Shown: positions 23,464-33,846, counted from the stretch's first letter. The stretch is DNA of 45,945 nt from an uncultured Holophagaceae bacterium (GCA_903863195.1 CAIPAY010000114.1:1-45945), one strand, 5' to 3'. Notes: generated by a model from the letters alone, not told the origin. Made by a program: numbers and translations.

Positions 23464-26009
23464 TTCTTCTCCAGGGGCCATTTCTCCAGCAGCACGGGCA
23501 GCAGCCACTGGGTGAGCAGGAGGGCGAGGGCCACGCCGCCCAGGCAGGCGAGGCCGAGGCCCCGCAGACCGCGGTAGCCGCTGAACACCATGCCGCCGAA
23601 GCCCGCGAGGGTCGTGCCGGCGCAGACGGCGTTCACCCGGGCCACCCGCTGGGGTGCGTCGGCCTCGCCCCGGGCCCGGTGCAGCAGGTTGAAGGCGGTG
23701 TCCACGCTCACGCCCAGGGCGATGGGGATGGCCATGAGCGACAGGAAGGTCAGGGGCTCCCCGCCCCAGCCCAGGGCGCCGAGGACCCCGGCCTGGCTGG
23801 CCACCAATGGCACCAGTGCGAAGAGCGCGAACCGGAGGCTGCGGCCGAAGAGGGCGATGATCGCGAAGATCCCTGCCAGCGCCAGCAGCACCGCCTGCTG
23901 CACGGCGTCCTTGGCGATGCCCTTCACCACGCGGAAGAGCGGCTGCGTGCCGACGAAGCGCCCCCCGGCCGCTTCCACCTGGGGCGTCAGGCGCGCCAGG
24001 GCGGCCTCGTCCAGCCGCAGCGGCACGATCAGGGCCGGGTCCAGGGGCGTGAGCTTCCGGCCGCGGCGGAAGCCGTCCCAGAGGTTCCAGGGGTGGCGGG
24101 CCTCGGGCGGGGTGCTCCGGGGCAGCAGCGACTGCAGGGCGCGCACGGGCTGGGCCGGGTCCGCAGCGGCTGCGGCCAGCGCGGAGAGCGGTCCCTCCAG
24201 GGCAGCGGGGTCCAGGCCGGTCCGGGCGGCGGCTTCGAGCACCTGGCGCCGCCAGGTCTCGGAGCCCAGCACGTGGCGCAGCTCCGGGTCCAGGCTCTGC
24301 CAGTCGGGCACCGGCAGGCCAGCCTCGCGGAGGATGGGGCTCAGCTTGTTCCAGCGGGCGGGCAGGCGGTCGACATCCTCCAGGGGGATCTGAAGGGCCA
24401 GGGGCTGGAGGCTGGCGCCGAGGGTCTTCGTCAGCCGCTCCTGCAGGGTCAGGGCCGGATTGCCCTGGGCGCGGAAGCGCCGCAGGTCCTCCTCCCAGCG
24501 GGTGCGAGGGGCCCCGATCAGGGCCAGCACCAGCACGGTGAGGGCCGCCCAGGGCGCCCAGCGGCGCCGGGGCGCCAGCGCCTGGGCCGGGCCCGGGGCG
24601 AAGGTGCCCGAGCCGTGATCCAGGCCGAGCAGCAGCGCGGGCAGCACAAGGAAAGTGGCCATGAGACAGGCCAGCAGGCCCAGGCCCGTGGTGATGCCCA
24701 GGTCGCGGATGCCCGGAAAGGGTGCGAAGGCCAGCGCGAGGAAAGCCAGGGCCGTGGCCAGGGCGCCCGCCACAACGCCGGGCCCCGTGCCGAGCATGGC
24801 GGACTGGAGCGCCTGTTCCTTGGGTTGACCGGCCCGGCGCTCGTCCCGGTAGCGGCTAAAGAGCAGGATGCCCACATCATCGCCCACGCCCAGGAGCACG
24901 GCGCCGAAGCCCGCGGCCATGAGGTTCACCCGGCCCAGCACCCAGCCGGTGAGGCCCAGGGCCCAGAACATGCCGATCAGCAGTGGCACCATGACGAAGC
25001 CGTAGCCGGCCAGGGTCCGGAACCCCAGCCAGTAGACCAGGCCGATGAGGACGAAGCTGAAGCCCAGGCTGAGCAGCACCTCCACCGTGAGGCGGTGGGA
25101 CTCCCAGGCAGTGATGGCGTGGGCCCCGGTGGCCTGCAACGGGAAGGCCCGGCCCACGGTGGGGGCCAGGGCCGCCTCAGCCTCCCGCAGGCTGGCGCTC
25201 GGCGGCAGGGGACCGACCGCGCCGCGGCCCAGCCAGGCCATGGCCCGGGTCGTGGCCTTGGCGTCCGAGGCTGGGAACCCGGCGACCAGGGGCAGCAGCA
25301 CGAAGCGCCCGTCCTTGGTCTCGAAGTAGCCCGTGCGGACCCGCAGGGTGAAGGCCCGACCCAGGGCCGTAGCCTTGGCCATGCCCTCACCGTCCTGGGG
25401 GGCGAGGTCACGGAGCCCCAGCGGGTCGAGCCGAGCCAGAGCCGCGTGAAGGGGTTCGGGCGAGGCCAGAGCCTTGGCGGTGGCTTGCAGGCGGAGGCGA
25501 AGCGCCGCTGGATCCTGGAGGGGCTCAAGGCGGTCGCCCAGCCAGGCCGGGGCGAGGGTGTAGAGGGTCTCCGTGGTGAGCCGGCCCACCGCGGCATCGC
25601 CCTCGGCAATGGCGCCCACGGCGAGGAGCGCCGGCCAGGGACTGAGGCCGCCAGGTCCCGGCACCGGCACGGGCTCGGTCAGCCGCCCCTCGGCGGCCAG
25701 GCCATTCAGCGGCAGGTTGCCCTCAGTGAGCAGCCGGTCCACCAGGCCCTCGGCCCAGGTGCGGCGAGCCTCCAGGTCGGCCTCGCCGCCCTCGGCCACC
25801 AGCCAGAGCAGCTCCTGCTGACCGACGCCGGCCTCCAGGTTGGCCCGCACGGCCGGGTGATCCGCGGGCAGCAGGCTCATGAGGTCCAGGGCGCGCTCGA
25901 CGCGGAGGGTGCCCCAGCCCAGCACCAGGGTCAGGCCGAGCCCCAGGAACCAGAGCCCCCTGGAGCGGGTGAGATGCAGGCGGAGCAGCGTGGCGAGCAG
26001 TGCTCTCAT
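23460..26009 (-). CDS. RND-superfamily (MMPL-type) exporter
   Basis: 849 residues with the RND topology: TM1 near the N-terminus, a ~200-residue periplasmic loop, a bundle of six TM segments (GVGDDVGILLFSRYRDE in the middle, the charged GD pair of TM4 proton relay), then a second loop and TM bundle (LMAIPIALGVSVDTAFNLLH). It is closer to MMPL/HpnN-like lipid exporters than to AcrB-type drug pumps. The likely cargo is a lipid or hydrophobic molecule leaving the inner membrane. No membrane-fusion protein is adjacent. ATGA overlaps join it to the ATPase upstream and midA downstream. Confidence 0.85.
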   Translation of the reverse strand: MRALLATLLRLHLTRSRGLWFLGLGLTLVLGWGTLRVERALDLMSLLPADHPAVRANLEAGVGQQELLWLVAEGGEADLEARRTWAEGLVDRLLTEGNLPLNGLAAEGRLTEPVPVPGPGGLSPWPALLAVGAIAEGDAAVGRLTTETLYTLAPAWLGDRLEPLQDPAALRLRLQATAKALASPEPLHAALARLDPLGLRDLAPQDGEGMAKATALGRAFTLRVRTGYFETKDGRFVLLPLVAGFPASDAKATTRAMAWLGRGAVGPLPPSASLREAEAALAPTVGRAFPLQATGAHAITAWESHRLTVEVLLSLGFSFVLIGLVYWLGFRTLAGYGFVMVPLLIGMFWALGLTGWVLGRVNLMAAGFGAVLLGVGDDVGILLFSRYRDERRAGQPKEQALQSAMLGTGPGVVAGALATALAFLALAFAPFPGIRDLGITTGLGLLACLMATFLVLPALLLGLDHGSGTFAPGPAQALAPRRRWAPWAALTVLVLALIGAPRTRWEEDLRRFRAQGNPALTLQERLTKTLGASLQPLALQIPLEDVDRLPARWNKLSPILREAGLPVPDWQSLDPELRHVLGSETWRRQVLEAAARTGLDPAALEGPLSALAAAAADPAQPVRALQSLLPRSTPPEARHPWNLWDGFRRGRKLTPLDPALIVPLRLDEAALARLTPQVEAAGGRFVGTQPLFRVVKGIAKDAVQQAVLLALAGIFAIIALFGRSLRFALFALVPLVASQAGVLGALGWGGEPLTFLSLMAIPIALGVSVDTAFNLLHRARGEADAPQRVARVNAVCAGTTLAGFGGMVFSGYRGLRGLGLACLGGVALALLLTQWLLPVLLEKWPLEKK

Positions 26010-26890
26010 CGCTCGACGCGGTCGAACCAGGGCTTCAGCGCCGGCACCATCTCCACCCGCTCCGCGCCCCGCAGGCGCTCCAGCAGGCTGCTGTCATCGA
26101 GGCGGGCCAGTGGGTGGTTCTCCCGGCGGTCGAGGGCCTCGGGCGGCCCGGCGGCCGTGAGGATGGTGGGCAGCTCGGCGCTGTAGCGGTGGTCCAGCAG
26201 CTGGGCCAGGGCCGCGGCGACGCGGAGGTCCGAGTCCATGCGGTCCCAGTCGTCCAACACCAGCAGGGCGGGTTCCTGCAGGGGCTCGATGAGGTCGCGG
26301 ACGCTCTGGAAGGCCTGGTTCTGAAAGCTGCGCACGTCGTAGTAGGAGTCCTTGATGGCCTGGCTGAGGGTGCGCACCGACACGAAGCGCCCGCCCCGGC
26401 CCGTGCGCTCGGTCCAGGCCCGCAGGGCGGCGGCGGCCAGGGTGCTGCGGCCACTCTGGGCGGGGCCGTGGATCCACCACAGCTCCCAGCCGTGCCGGAA
26501 CTTGTGCTTGCCGGCTGTGGCCCACTGGGACAGGCTCTCAGCACCCGCGGGGCGGATGCCATGCTCAGGCCGCTTGCGCAGGGCGGCGAGCAGCTTCACC
26601 AGATCCTCCCGACCCTCCAGCTCCCCCACCTCCTCGGGGGGACAGGCCAGCAGGTCCTCCAGCTCGCCGACGCGGTTGAGCAGGGTCCGGGCCGTGCTCG
26701 CCTGGACGTTGTTCCACCACTTCCAGAACCGGGCGAAGTCCGCCTCGCGGTAGCGGGCGGGCAGGCCCAGCGTCTCGGCGTCCGGCGCCAAGTCCGCGGT
26801 GCAGCCGCAGACCCGCACGGGCTTCAGGGGATCCGGATCGAAGACCAGGCCCTGCCCCTGACAGCGGGGGCAGTCGGGGCGACCCTTCAT
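26006..26890 (-). CDS. DnaC/IstB-like ATPase with N-terminal Cys knuckle and altered Walker A
   Basis: 294 residues. The N-terminus has CPRC at 7-10 and CGC at 28-30, a likely zinc site. The ATPase core begins WWIHGPAQSGRST (residues 138-150): the P-loop lysine is replaced by arginine (R148, codon CGC). Walker B is LLVLDDWDRMD with D213-D214, and a helical DSYYDVRSFQNQAF segment follows, resembling DnaC/IstB helicase-loader proteins. Normal members load a replicative helicase or assist a transposase; no transposase is nearby. Lys-to-Arg at the P-loop usually abolishes or cripples ATP hydrolysis, so a structural or nucleotide-sensing role is possible. Both ends overlap neighbours by 4 bp. Confidence 0.78.
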   Translation of the reverse strand: MKGRPDCPRCQGQGLVFDPDPLKPVRVCGCTADLAPDAETLGLPARYREADFARFWKWWNNVQASTARTLLNRVGELEDLLACPPEEVGELEGREDLVKLLAALRKRPEHGIRPAGAESLSQWATAGKHKFRHGWELWWIHGPAQSGRSTLAAAALRAWTERTGRGGRFVSVRTLSQAIKDSYYDVRSFQNQAFQSVRDLIEPLQEPALLVLDDWDRMDSDLRVAAALAQLLDHRYSAELPTILTAAGPPEALDRRENHPLARLDDSSLLERLRGAERVEMVPALKPWFDRVER

Positions 26891-27753
26891 GGGCCATCCC
26901 CGCCGCGCAGGAAGCCGCCGAGCACCTCGCGCCGGCGCTCGCGGATGCGGGCCAGGGCCCGCTCCTCCAGCTGGCGCACCCGCTCCCGGGAGATGGGCGG
27001 CGTGAACTGCTTGCCGATCTGCTCGAGGGTCAGCGGGTCTTCGCCGCCGAGGCCGAAGTGCAGCGCGATGATCCGGCGCTCCTTCTCGGTCAGTGACTGC
27101 AGGCTCGCCTCGATCTGCTCGAGGAAGGCCTCCTGGTCCAGGGTGTGCATGGCGGAGGGCTCCACCTCCTGCTCCAGGCTGTCGCCCACGGTGAGGTCGG
27201 AGTCTCCGAGTCCCTGCTCCGTGGACACCGTCGACGTGGTCTGCTGGAGCAGCTGGAGCCGCTCGACCTCTTCGACACTCAGCCCGATGGCGTCGGCGAT
27301 CTCCTGCAGCATGGGGACGCGACCGAGGTTCTGGCTCAGCTTCTGGGTCGCGCGGTTCAGCTGCACCAGGTGCCCTGCTACTTTCTGGGGCAGGCGGATC
27401 TTGTTGCCGTGCTCGGCCAGCGCGTGGAAGATGGCCTGCCGCACCCACCAGGAGCCGTAGGTGAGGAACTTGTTCTGCCGCTCTGGGTCAAAGCGCTTCG
27501 CCGCCTCGATGAGGCCCAGGTTGCCCTCGCTGATCAGGTCCAGCAGGTCCAGGCCCATGCCCTCGAACTTCCGCGCCTCCTTGACCACGAAGCGGAGGTT
27601 CCCCTCCACCAGGCGCCGCAGGCCTTCCGGGTTGCGGTCGTTCTGCCACAGTCGACCGTTGATCCGCTCTTCCTCTGCCGTAAGCAAAGGCAGGTGCCGG
27701 ATGGAGTCGAAGTATTTATCGAGCGAGCGCTCTTCGAGATGCCGGAGGGGCAC
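26887..27753 (-). CDS. RNA polymerase sigma-70 family factor
   Basis: 288 residues of the RpoD/RpoS/SigA-like group. Region 2 is complete (EGNLRFVVKEARKFEGMGLDLLDLISEGNLGLIEAAKRFDP then LTYGSWWVRQAIFHAL, with W residues for promoter melting). Region 3 is LPQKVAGHLVQLNRATQKL and region 4 ends with the recognition helix ISRERVRQLEERAL. Region 1.1 is absent, as in alternative factors. The start is GTG at 27753 with AAGGAG six bases upstream. It heads the coupled operon and lies 120 bp from hspR. No RpoH box (QRKLFFNLR) was seen, so a stress or general alternative factor is likely; the regulon is unknown. Confidence 0.9.
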   Translation of the reverse strand: MPLRHLEERSLDKYFDSIRHLPLLTAEEERINGRLWQNDRNPEGLRRLVEGNLRFVVKEARKFEGMGLDLLDLISEGNLGLIEAAKRFDPERQNKFLTYGSWWVRQAIFHALAEHGNKIRLPQKVAGHLVQLNRATQKLSQNLGRVPMLQEIADAIGLSVEEVERLQLLQQTTSTVSTEQGLGDSDLTVGDSLEQEVEPSAMHTLDQEAFLEQIEASLQSLTEKERRIIALHFGLGGEDPLTLEQIGKQFTPPISRERVRQLEERALARIRERRREVLGGFLRGGDGP

Positions 27754-27872
27754 GGTGCTCCTTGGGGGGAAGGATCAGCATACCAAGCGTTCGGCACCCT
27801 TTGGCAGATGTCTAGGTAATTGACTCGACGGGCCTTCACGCCTTGGAAAAAGGCTCGCGCGGGACCGACATG

Positions 27873-28247
27873 TCAACGCTTCCGCAAACCGTGGGTGGTC
27901 AGCTTCACCAAGCCTGTGGACGAGATCGGCCGGGGCACATCCTTGAGTCCCGCCGCTTCCAAAACCTGGGCAAGCCGCTCCAGGTCCTCCTGCATGTGGC
28001 TGAGGCGGTCCCGCAGGCCCAGCACCACTTCTACCCCCGCCAGGTTCACGCCCAGGTCCCGGGTGAGGTTCAGGATGAACTCCAGGCGCTCCAGGTCCTC
28101 ATCGCTGTAGAGGCGGGTCTTGCCTTCGGTGCGGCTGGGGGCGAGCAGTCCTTCCCGCTCGTAGAGGCGCAGGGTCTGGGGGTGCACGCCGTAGCGCATC
28201 GACACCACCCCGATCATGTAGGCGCCCATGCGGGGATCCTTAGCCAT
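27873..28247 (-). CDS. hspR: MerR-family heat-shock repressor HspR
   Basis: 124 residues. The MerR winged helix is visible in [42 protein letters not shown], followed by a dimerisation coiled coil. HspR represses the dnaK operon by binding inverted repeats of the CTTGAGT type and is titrated by DnaK. The ATG at 28247 (GAGG eight bases upstream) overlaps the dnaJ stop by 8 bp, so it is co-transcribed with dnaJ as in actinobacterial and deep-branching heat-shock loci. Candidate half-sites lie in the dnaK promoter. Confidence 0.9.
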   Translation of the reverse strand: MAKDPRMGAYMIGVVSMRYGVHPQTLRLYEREGLLAPSRTEGKTRLYSDEDLERLEFILNLTRDLGVNLAGVEVVLGLRDRLSHMQEDLERLAQVLEAAGLKDVPRPISSTGLVKLTTHGLRKR

Positions 28248-29310
28248 GGTCGGCACCTCGCTGCTTCAGAAGCTCCGCATCATTCAGCTCGGCCAACTCC
28301 CGGAGGAGCTCCTTGCTCTTCTCGTCCTGGATGTGGGGGGTCACCACGACCACCTCCGCGATGAGGTCCCCCCGCTGGGTGCCCCTCGGGATGGGCATGC
28401 CCTGGCCCTTGAGCCGGAGCTTGGCGCCGGTCTGGGTGCCCGGCGGGACCTTGATGGTCTGGTGGCCTTCGGGAGTCGGCACCACCACCTTGGCGCCCAG
28501 GGCGGCCTCCGAGAAGCTGATGGGCAGCCGCACGTAAAGATTGGGCCCCTTGCGCTCAAAGCGAGCGTCCGGTTCCATACTGATCTGCAGGAAGAGGTCG
28601 CCGGGCCCGCCACCTCGGCGGCCCGCCTCGCCTTTGCCCGCCACCCGCAGCCGGGCCCCGTCCTCCACCCCGGCCGGGATGGCGATGGTCACGGTCTCCT
28701 GCCGGGCATGGCGCCCGGCGCCGTCGCAGTCGGGACAGGCCGGCAGGCGACTGCCCCGGCCGCCGCAGTCCGGGCAGGAGCGTCCGAAGGAGAGGAAGCC
28801 GGAGCCGGAGCCCAGCTTGCCCTTGCCCTGGCAGGTGCGACACACCTCGGGCTTTCGGTTGGCCTCGCCGGTGCCCCGGCAGGCCATACAGGGCTCGGAG
28901 CGGTTCACCCGCAGATTGAGCCGCGTGCCCTCAAAGGCCTCGCGGAAGCCTAGGCGCACCGAGTGGAGCAGGTCCTCGCCCCGCTCGGGGCCATGCCGCA
29001 GGGGCCGGCCGCCGAAGCCCGCGAAGATGTCCTCGAAGGCGAAGCCGCCGCCGCCCTGCTGGAAGCCCGGCGGCACCTGGGCGCCAGGTCCGGCGGGGTC
29101 GCCATAGGTGTCGTAGTTCTTCCGCTTCTCCGCGTCGGAGAGCACATCGTTGGCTTCGGACAGCTGCTTGAACGCCGCCTCAGCCTTCGCGTCCCCAGGG
29201 TTCAGGTCCGGGTGGTGCTTGCGCGCCAGCTTGCGGTACGCCTTCTTGATGTCCTCCTCGGAGGCCGACCGGGGCACGCCCAGGATCTTGTAGTAGTCGG
29301 GGTGGGACAT
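28240..29310 (-). CDS. dnaJ: Chaperone protein DnaJ
   Basis: 356 residues. The J domain with HPD ([10 protein letters not shown]) is at ~5-70, followed by a short Gly/Phe-rich linker. The cysteine-rich zinc domain carries four CxxCxG repeats ([36 protein letters not shown]), then the C-terminal substrate domain. It stimulates DnaK ATPase and delivers unfolded clients. No strong ribosome site is seen before the ATG at 29310; a hairpin terminator ends only ~30 bases upstream, so dnaJ may rely on read-through or a start-proximal promoter. grpE is not between dnaK and dnaJ in this window. Confidence 0.95.
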   Translation of the reverse strand: MSHPDYYKILGVPRSASEEDIKKAYRKLARKHHPDLNPGDAKAEAAFKQLSEANDVLSDAEKRKNYDTYGDPAGPGAQVPPGFQQGGGGFAFEDIFAGFGGRPLRHGPERGEDLLHSVRLGFREAFEGTRLNLRVNRSEPCMACRGTGEANRKPEVCRTCQGKGKLGSGSGFLSFGRSCPDCGGRGSRLPACPDCDGAGRHARQETVTIAIPAGVEDGARLRVAGKGEAGRRGGGPGDLFLQISMEPDARFERKGPNLYVRLPISFSEAALGAKVVVPTPEGHQTIKVPPGTQTGAKLRLKGQGMPIPRGTQRGDLIAEVVVVTPHIQDEKSKELLRELAELNDAELLKQRGADHG

Positions 29311-29340
29311 GGCTTTAGTCTAAGGCACTAAGATTTCCTA

Positions 29341-29383
29341 CAGCCATAAAAAGGGGCGCCGGAAGCGCCCCTTTTTATGGCTG
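29341..29383. terminator. Terminator hairpin between dnaK and dnaJ
   Basis: Arms 29341-29359 and 29365-29383 are exact 19-bp reverse complements (CAGCCATAAAAAGGGGCGC) around a 5-base loop. On both strands the stem is flanked by A/T tracts (TTTTTA), giving a bidirectional intrinsic terminator. It starts 2 bp after the dnaK stop, so most dnaK transcripts should end here, separating dnaK from dnaJ-hspR unless read-through occurs. Confidence 0.85.
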
Positions 29384-29385
29384 GC

Positions 29386-31290
<1,905 letters not shown>

Positions 31291-31330
31291 GGTTGTTCCT
31301 CCTCGTGATCAGGGCCAGGCCTTGCCCGCC

Positions 31331-31395
31331 CTTGACTCCTTGAGCATAAGGGCAGAAAACCGCCTGTCAAGAAGATCTTCTAAAATTCACTCAAG
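31331..31395 (-). promoter_or_regulatory. dnaK promoter with HspR (HAIR-like) half-sites
   Basis: On the minus strand TTGACA (31365-31370) and TATGCT (31343-31348) are 16 bp apart, a good sigma-70-type promoter with an expected transcript start about 45 bases before dnaK. A perfect HAIR half-site CTTGAGT lies just upstream of the -35 (31389-31395). The matching inverted half GCTCAAG overlaps the -10 (31339-31345), followed by AGTCAAG at 31331-31337. The halves are much farther apart than the usual 7-bp spacing, so binding by HspR is plausible but not certain. Confidence 0.6.
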
Positions 31396-31407
31396 TTTTC
31401 TTCCGAT

Positions 31408-31435
31408 TTGCAGTCGACCTCTAAAGCGATATGCT
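31408..31435 (+). promoter_or_regulatory. yacG promoter, probably giving a leaderless mRNA
   Basis: Plus-strand TTGCAG (31408-31413) and TATGCT (31430-31435) are spaced 16 bp, the same -10 hexamer as the dnaK promoter. The -10 ends only 7 bases before the ATG at 31443, and no Shine-Dalgarno sequence is present, so the transcript should begin at or within a base of the start codon. Confidence 0.5.
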
Positions 31436-31442
31436 GACAGCC

Positions 31443-31631
31443 ATGATCCTGCGCCCCTGCCCCGTGTGCCGAACCCCCACCTCCTGGGAGGGGAATGCCT
31501 TCAAGCCCTTCTGCTCCGAGCGCTGCCAGACCCGGGACCTGGGCGCCTGGGCCAGCGAGAGCTACCGCGTCCCCGAGAAGCCCCACGAAGAGGACGGCGA
31601 GGGCTGGAGCGGCGAGCTCGAGGGCAGCTAG
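31443..31631 (+). CDS. yacG: YacG-family DNA gyrase inhibitor/zinc protein
   Basis: 62 residues with the YacG pattern: CPVC (residues 6-9), the Trp-rich TSWEGNAFKPFCSERC zinc pair and RDLGAWASESYRVP, then an acidic tail. In E. coli YacG binds zinc and can inhibit gyrase. The start at 31443 is preferred over 31431 because the -10 element covers 31430-31435. The gene is divergent from dnaK. Its stop shares the four bases CTAG with the stop of the converging lyase gene. Confidence 0.9.
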   Translation: MILRPCPVCRTPTSWEGNAFKPFCSERCQTRDLGAWASESYRVPEKPHEEDGEGWSGELEGS

Positions 31632-32605
31632 CTGCTGATCGCCCGGGCCCGGATCTCCACCAGGCTGGCTGGAACCGGGTGCAGTTCCAGGCTCTGCCCC
31701 GCATGGAGCACCTGCCCCGGCACGTCGTGACCCACCAGGACCGGGAGGGTCCGGGCGGCCGTCAGCAGGCGCGGCAGGTCCACGTCCACCTGGAAGCCCA
31801 TGGCCTGGAACATGTGGACCAGATCTTCAGTGCAGACGTTTCCGGTGGCCCCAGGCGCATAGGGGCAGCCGCCCAGGCCCCCCAAGGAAGCGTCGAAGCG
31901 GTCGGCCCCGGCGTCCACGGCCGCCAGGGCGTTGGCCAGCCCCATGCCCCGGGTGTTGTGGAGGTGCACGGTCAGCTCGGCCTGCGGGAAGCTCGCCCGG
32001 AAGGCCCGGCAGAGGGCCCCCACCTGGCCGGGATGCGCCATGCCGGTGGTGTCGCAGAGGGTGATCCCGCCGACCCCCTGGGCCAGGAAGCGCTCGGCCA
32101 GCCCGAGAACCACTGAAGGGGGCACCGCCCCCTCCATCGGGCAGCCGAAGCTGGTGGAGAGCGAGACGTTCAGCGCCGTCCCACCCTCCTTAGCCAGGGC
32201 CACGACCTCCAGGAGGCGGCTCGCGGACTGCTCCCGGGTCATGCGGAGGTTGAGCAGGTTGTGGGTCTCGCTGGCGGACATGACGAGGTTCAGCTCGTCG
32301 GTGCCGGCGGCCAGGGCCCGCTCGGCCCCGCGCAGGTTCGGCACCAAGGCTGTGTAGACCACGCCGGGCTGGCGGCGCAGGCCGCGCATCACCTCGTCCG
32401 CGTCCGCCAGGGCGGGAATGGCCTTGGGCGATGTGAAGGAAGTCACCTCGATCTTCGCGAGGCCGCAGAGGCTGAGCTCGTCGATGAGGGCGAGCTTGTC
32501 GCCGGTCGGGATGAAGCAGGCCTCGATCTGAAAGCCGTCCCGGGGGCCGACCTCCTGGATGAAGATCCGCTGAGCCAAGGCCTGGGCTGACGTGGGAACA
32601 GACAT
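31628..32605 (-). CDS. Hydroxymethylglutaryl-CoA lyase-family enzyme
   Basis: 325 residues of the HMG-CoA lyase/DRE-TIM metallolyase family. EVGPRDGFQIE is the metal and Arg motif near the N-terminus, LCDTTGMAHP and HLHNTRGMG supply barrel ligands, and GGCPYAPGATGN carries the catalytic Cys loop. Such enzymes cleave HMG-CoA to acetyl-CoA and acetoacetate; relatives cleave other branched acyl-CoAs (for example citramalyl-type). The CoA-transferase gene lies 27 bp upstream and a dicarboxylate transporter beyond it, which suggests an imported branched dicarboxylate is activated and then cleaved. GGGAGG precedes the ATG at 32605. Exact substrate is inference. Confidence 0.9.
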   Translation of the reverse strand: MSVPTSAQALAQRIFIQEVGPRDGFQIEACFIPTGDKLALIDELSLCGLAKIEVTSFTSPKAIPALADADEVMRGLRRQPGVVYTALVPNLRGAERALAAGTDELNLVMSASETHNLLNLRMTREQSASRLLEVVALAKEGGTALNVSLSTSFGCPMEGAVPPSVVLGLAERFLAQGVGGITLCDTTGMAHPGQVGALCRAFRASFPQAELTVHLHNTRGMGLANALAAVDAGADRFDASLGGLGGCPYAPGATGNVCTEDLVHMFQAMGFQVDVDLPRLLTAARTLPVLVGHDVPGQVLHAGQSLELHPVPASLVEIRARAISS

Positions 32606-32631
32606 CTGGCACCTCCCGATGGAACCGTGGA

Positions 32632-33825
32632 TCAGATCACACCCTTGGCCCGCAGCTCGGCCAGGGCCGCATCGGAGACGCCCGCCTCCTGGAGCACGGC
32701 GTCGGTGTCTGCGCCCAGGGCCGGTGCGGCCCGGCGGACCTGGCCGGGGGTGAGGCTCAGCTTCGGCACGATGCCCGGGACCTCGATGGCCTGGCCGTCG
32801 GGCAGCTGGGCCTGGAGGATCATGTCGCGGGCCCGGAAGTGCGGGTCCTCGGCGATGTCCCGGGCGTTGTAGATGCGTCCCGAGGGCACCCGGGCCTCGT
32901 CCAGCGCGGCGAGCACCTCCTGCAGTGGACATGTCGCGGACCAGGCCCCGATGGCCTCGTCCAGCTCCGCCGCCCGGGCGGCGCGGCCCTCGTTGCTGGC
33001 CAGGCCCGGGTCCTCGCCCAGGTCGTCGCGACCGATGCGGGCCATGAGCCGCTTGAAGATGCCGTCCCCGTTGCCAGCGATGAGGGCGTAGCCGCCATCC
33101 GCGCAGCGATAGGCGTTGGTGGGGGCGATGCCGGGCAGGGCGCTGCCCGAGGGCTCCCGCACCACCCCGAAGGCGCTGTATTCCGGGATCAGGCTCTCCA
33201 TCATGTTGAAGACGGCCTCGTAGAGGGCGACGTCGATGACCTGGCCTTCGCCCCCCTGGACCTTGCGGTGGTACAGGGCCAGCAGCACCCCGACGACCCC
33301 GTGCAGCCCCGCCAGGGAGTCGCCGATGGAGACCCCCACGCGCACCGGCGTGCGGCCCGGTTCCGCGGTCAGGTGCCGGAGCCCGCCCATGGCCTCGCCG
33401 ATGACGCCGAAGCCCGGGCGGTCCCGGTAGGGGCCGGTCTGCCCGTAGCCCGAGATGCGCAGCATGATGAGCCCCGGATTGATCGCGTGCAGCTCCTCCC
33501 AGCCGAGACCCCAGCCTTCCAGGGTGCCGGGGCGGAAGTTCTCGATGAGGACATCGGTCTCCTGCACCAGCCGCCGGATGAGGTCCTGGGCCTCGGGGCG
33601 CCGCAGGTCCAGGGCGACGGAGCGCTTGTTCCGCGACTGCACCTGCCACCAGACGGAGGTGCCGTCCTTGAGCAGGCGCCACTTCCGCAACGGATCGCCG
33701 GTGCCCGGAGCTTCGATCTTGATGACCTCGGCCCCGAACTCTCCGAGCAGCTTGGCGGCGAAGGGACCGGCGATGAGCTGGCCCAGCTCGAGAACCTTGA
33801 TGCCACTGAGGGCGGATGGCTGCAT
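32632..33825 (-). CDS. Class III CoA-transferase (CaiB/BaiF/Frc family)
   Basis: 397 residues. It shows the family start LSGIKVLELGQLIAGPFAAKLL and VIKIEAP, and the catalytic Asp at position 169 (GDSLAG), the same position as in formyl-CoA transferase. The C-terminal half has the expected GIAPTNAYRCADGGY and RVPSGRIYNARDI. It transfers CoA between carboxylic acids, often from succinyl-CoA to a dicarboxylate. Context (dicarboxylate transporter upstream, HMG-CoA-lyase-family enzyme downstream) points to activation of an imported branched dicarboxylate such as HMG, itaconate or citramalate; which one is not shown. The ATG at 33825 follows a 72-bp gap with a hairpin. Confidence 0.9.
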   Translation of the reverse strand: MQPSALSGIKVLELGQLIAGPFAAKLLGEFGAEVIKIEAPGTGDPLRKWRLLKDGTSVWWQVQSRNKRSVALDLRRPEAQDLIRRLVQETDVLIENFRPGTLEGWGLGWEELHAINPGLIMLRISGYGQTGPYRDRPGFGVIGEAMGGLRHLTAEPGRTPVRVGVSIGDSLAGLHGVVGVLLALYHRKVQGGEGQVIDVALYEAVFNMMESLIPEYSAFGVVREPSGSALPGIAPTNAYRCADGGYALIAGNGDGIFKRLMARIGRDDLGEDPGLASNEGRAARAAELDEAIGAWSATCPLQEVLAALDEARVPSGRIYNARDIAEDPHFRARDMILQAQLPDGQAIEVPGIVPKLSLTPGQVRRAAPALGADTDAVLQEAGVSDAALAELRAKGVI

Positions 33826-33846
33826 GGCTGCCTCACAAGTCAGAAA

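Noticed and set aside
23679..26186. 835-codon plus-strand frame opposite the RND exporter
   Set aside because: Gln/Gly/Arg low-complexity, no recognisable domain, crosses gene boundaries of the coupled operon.
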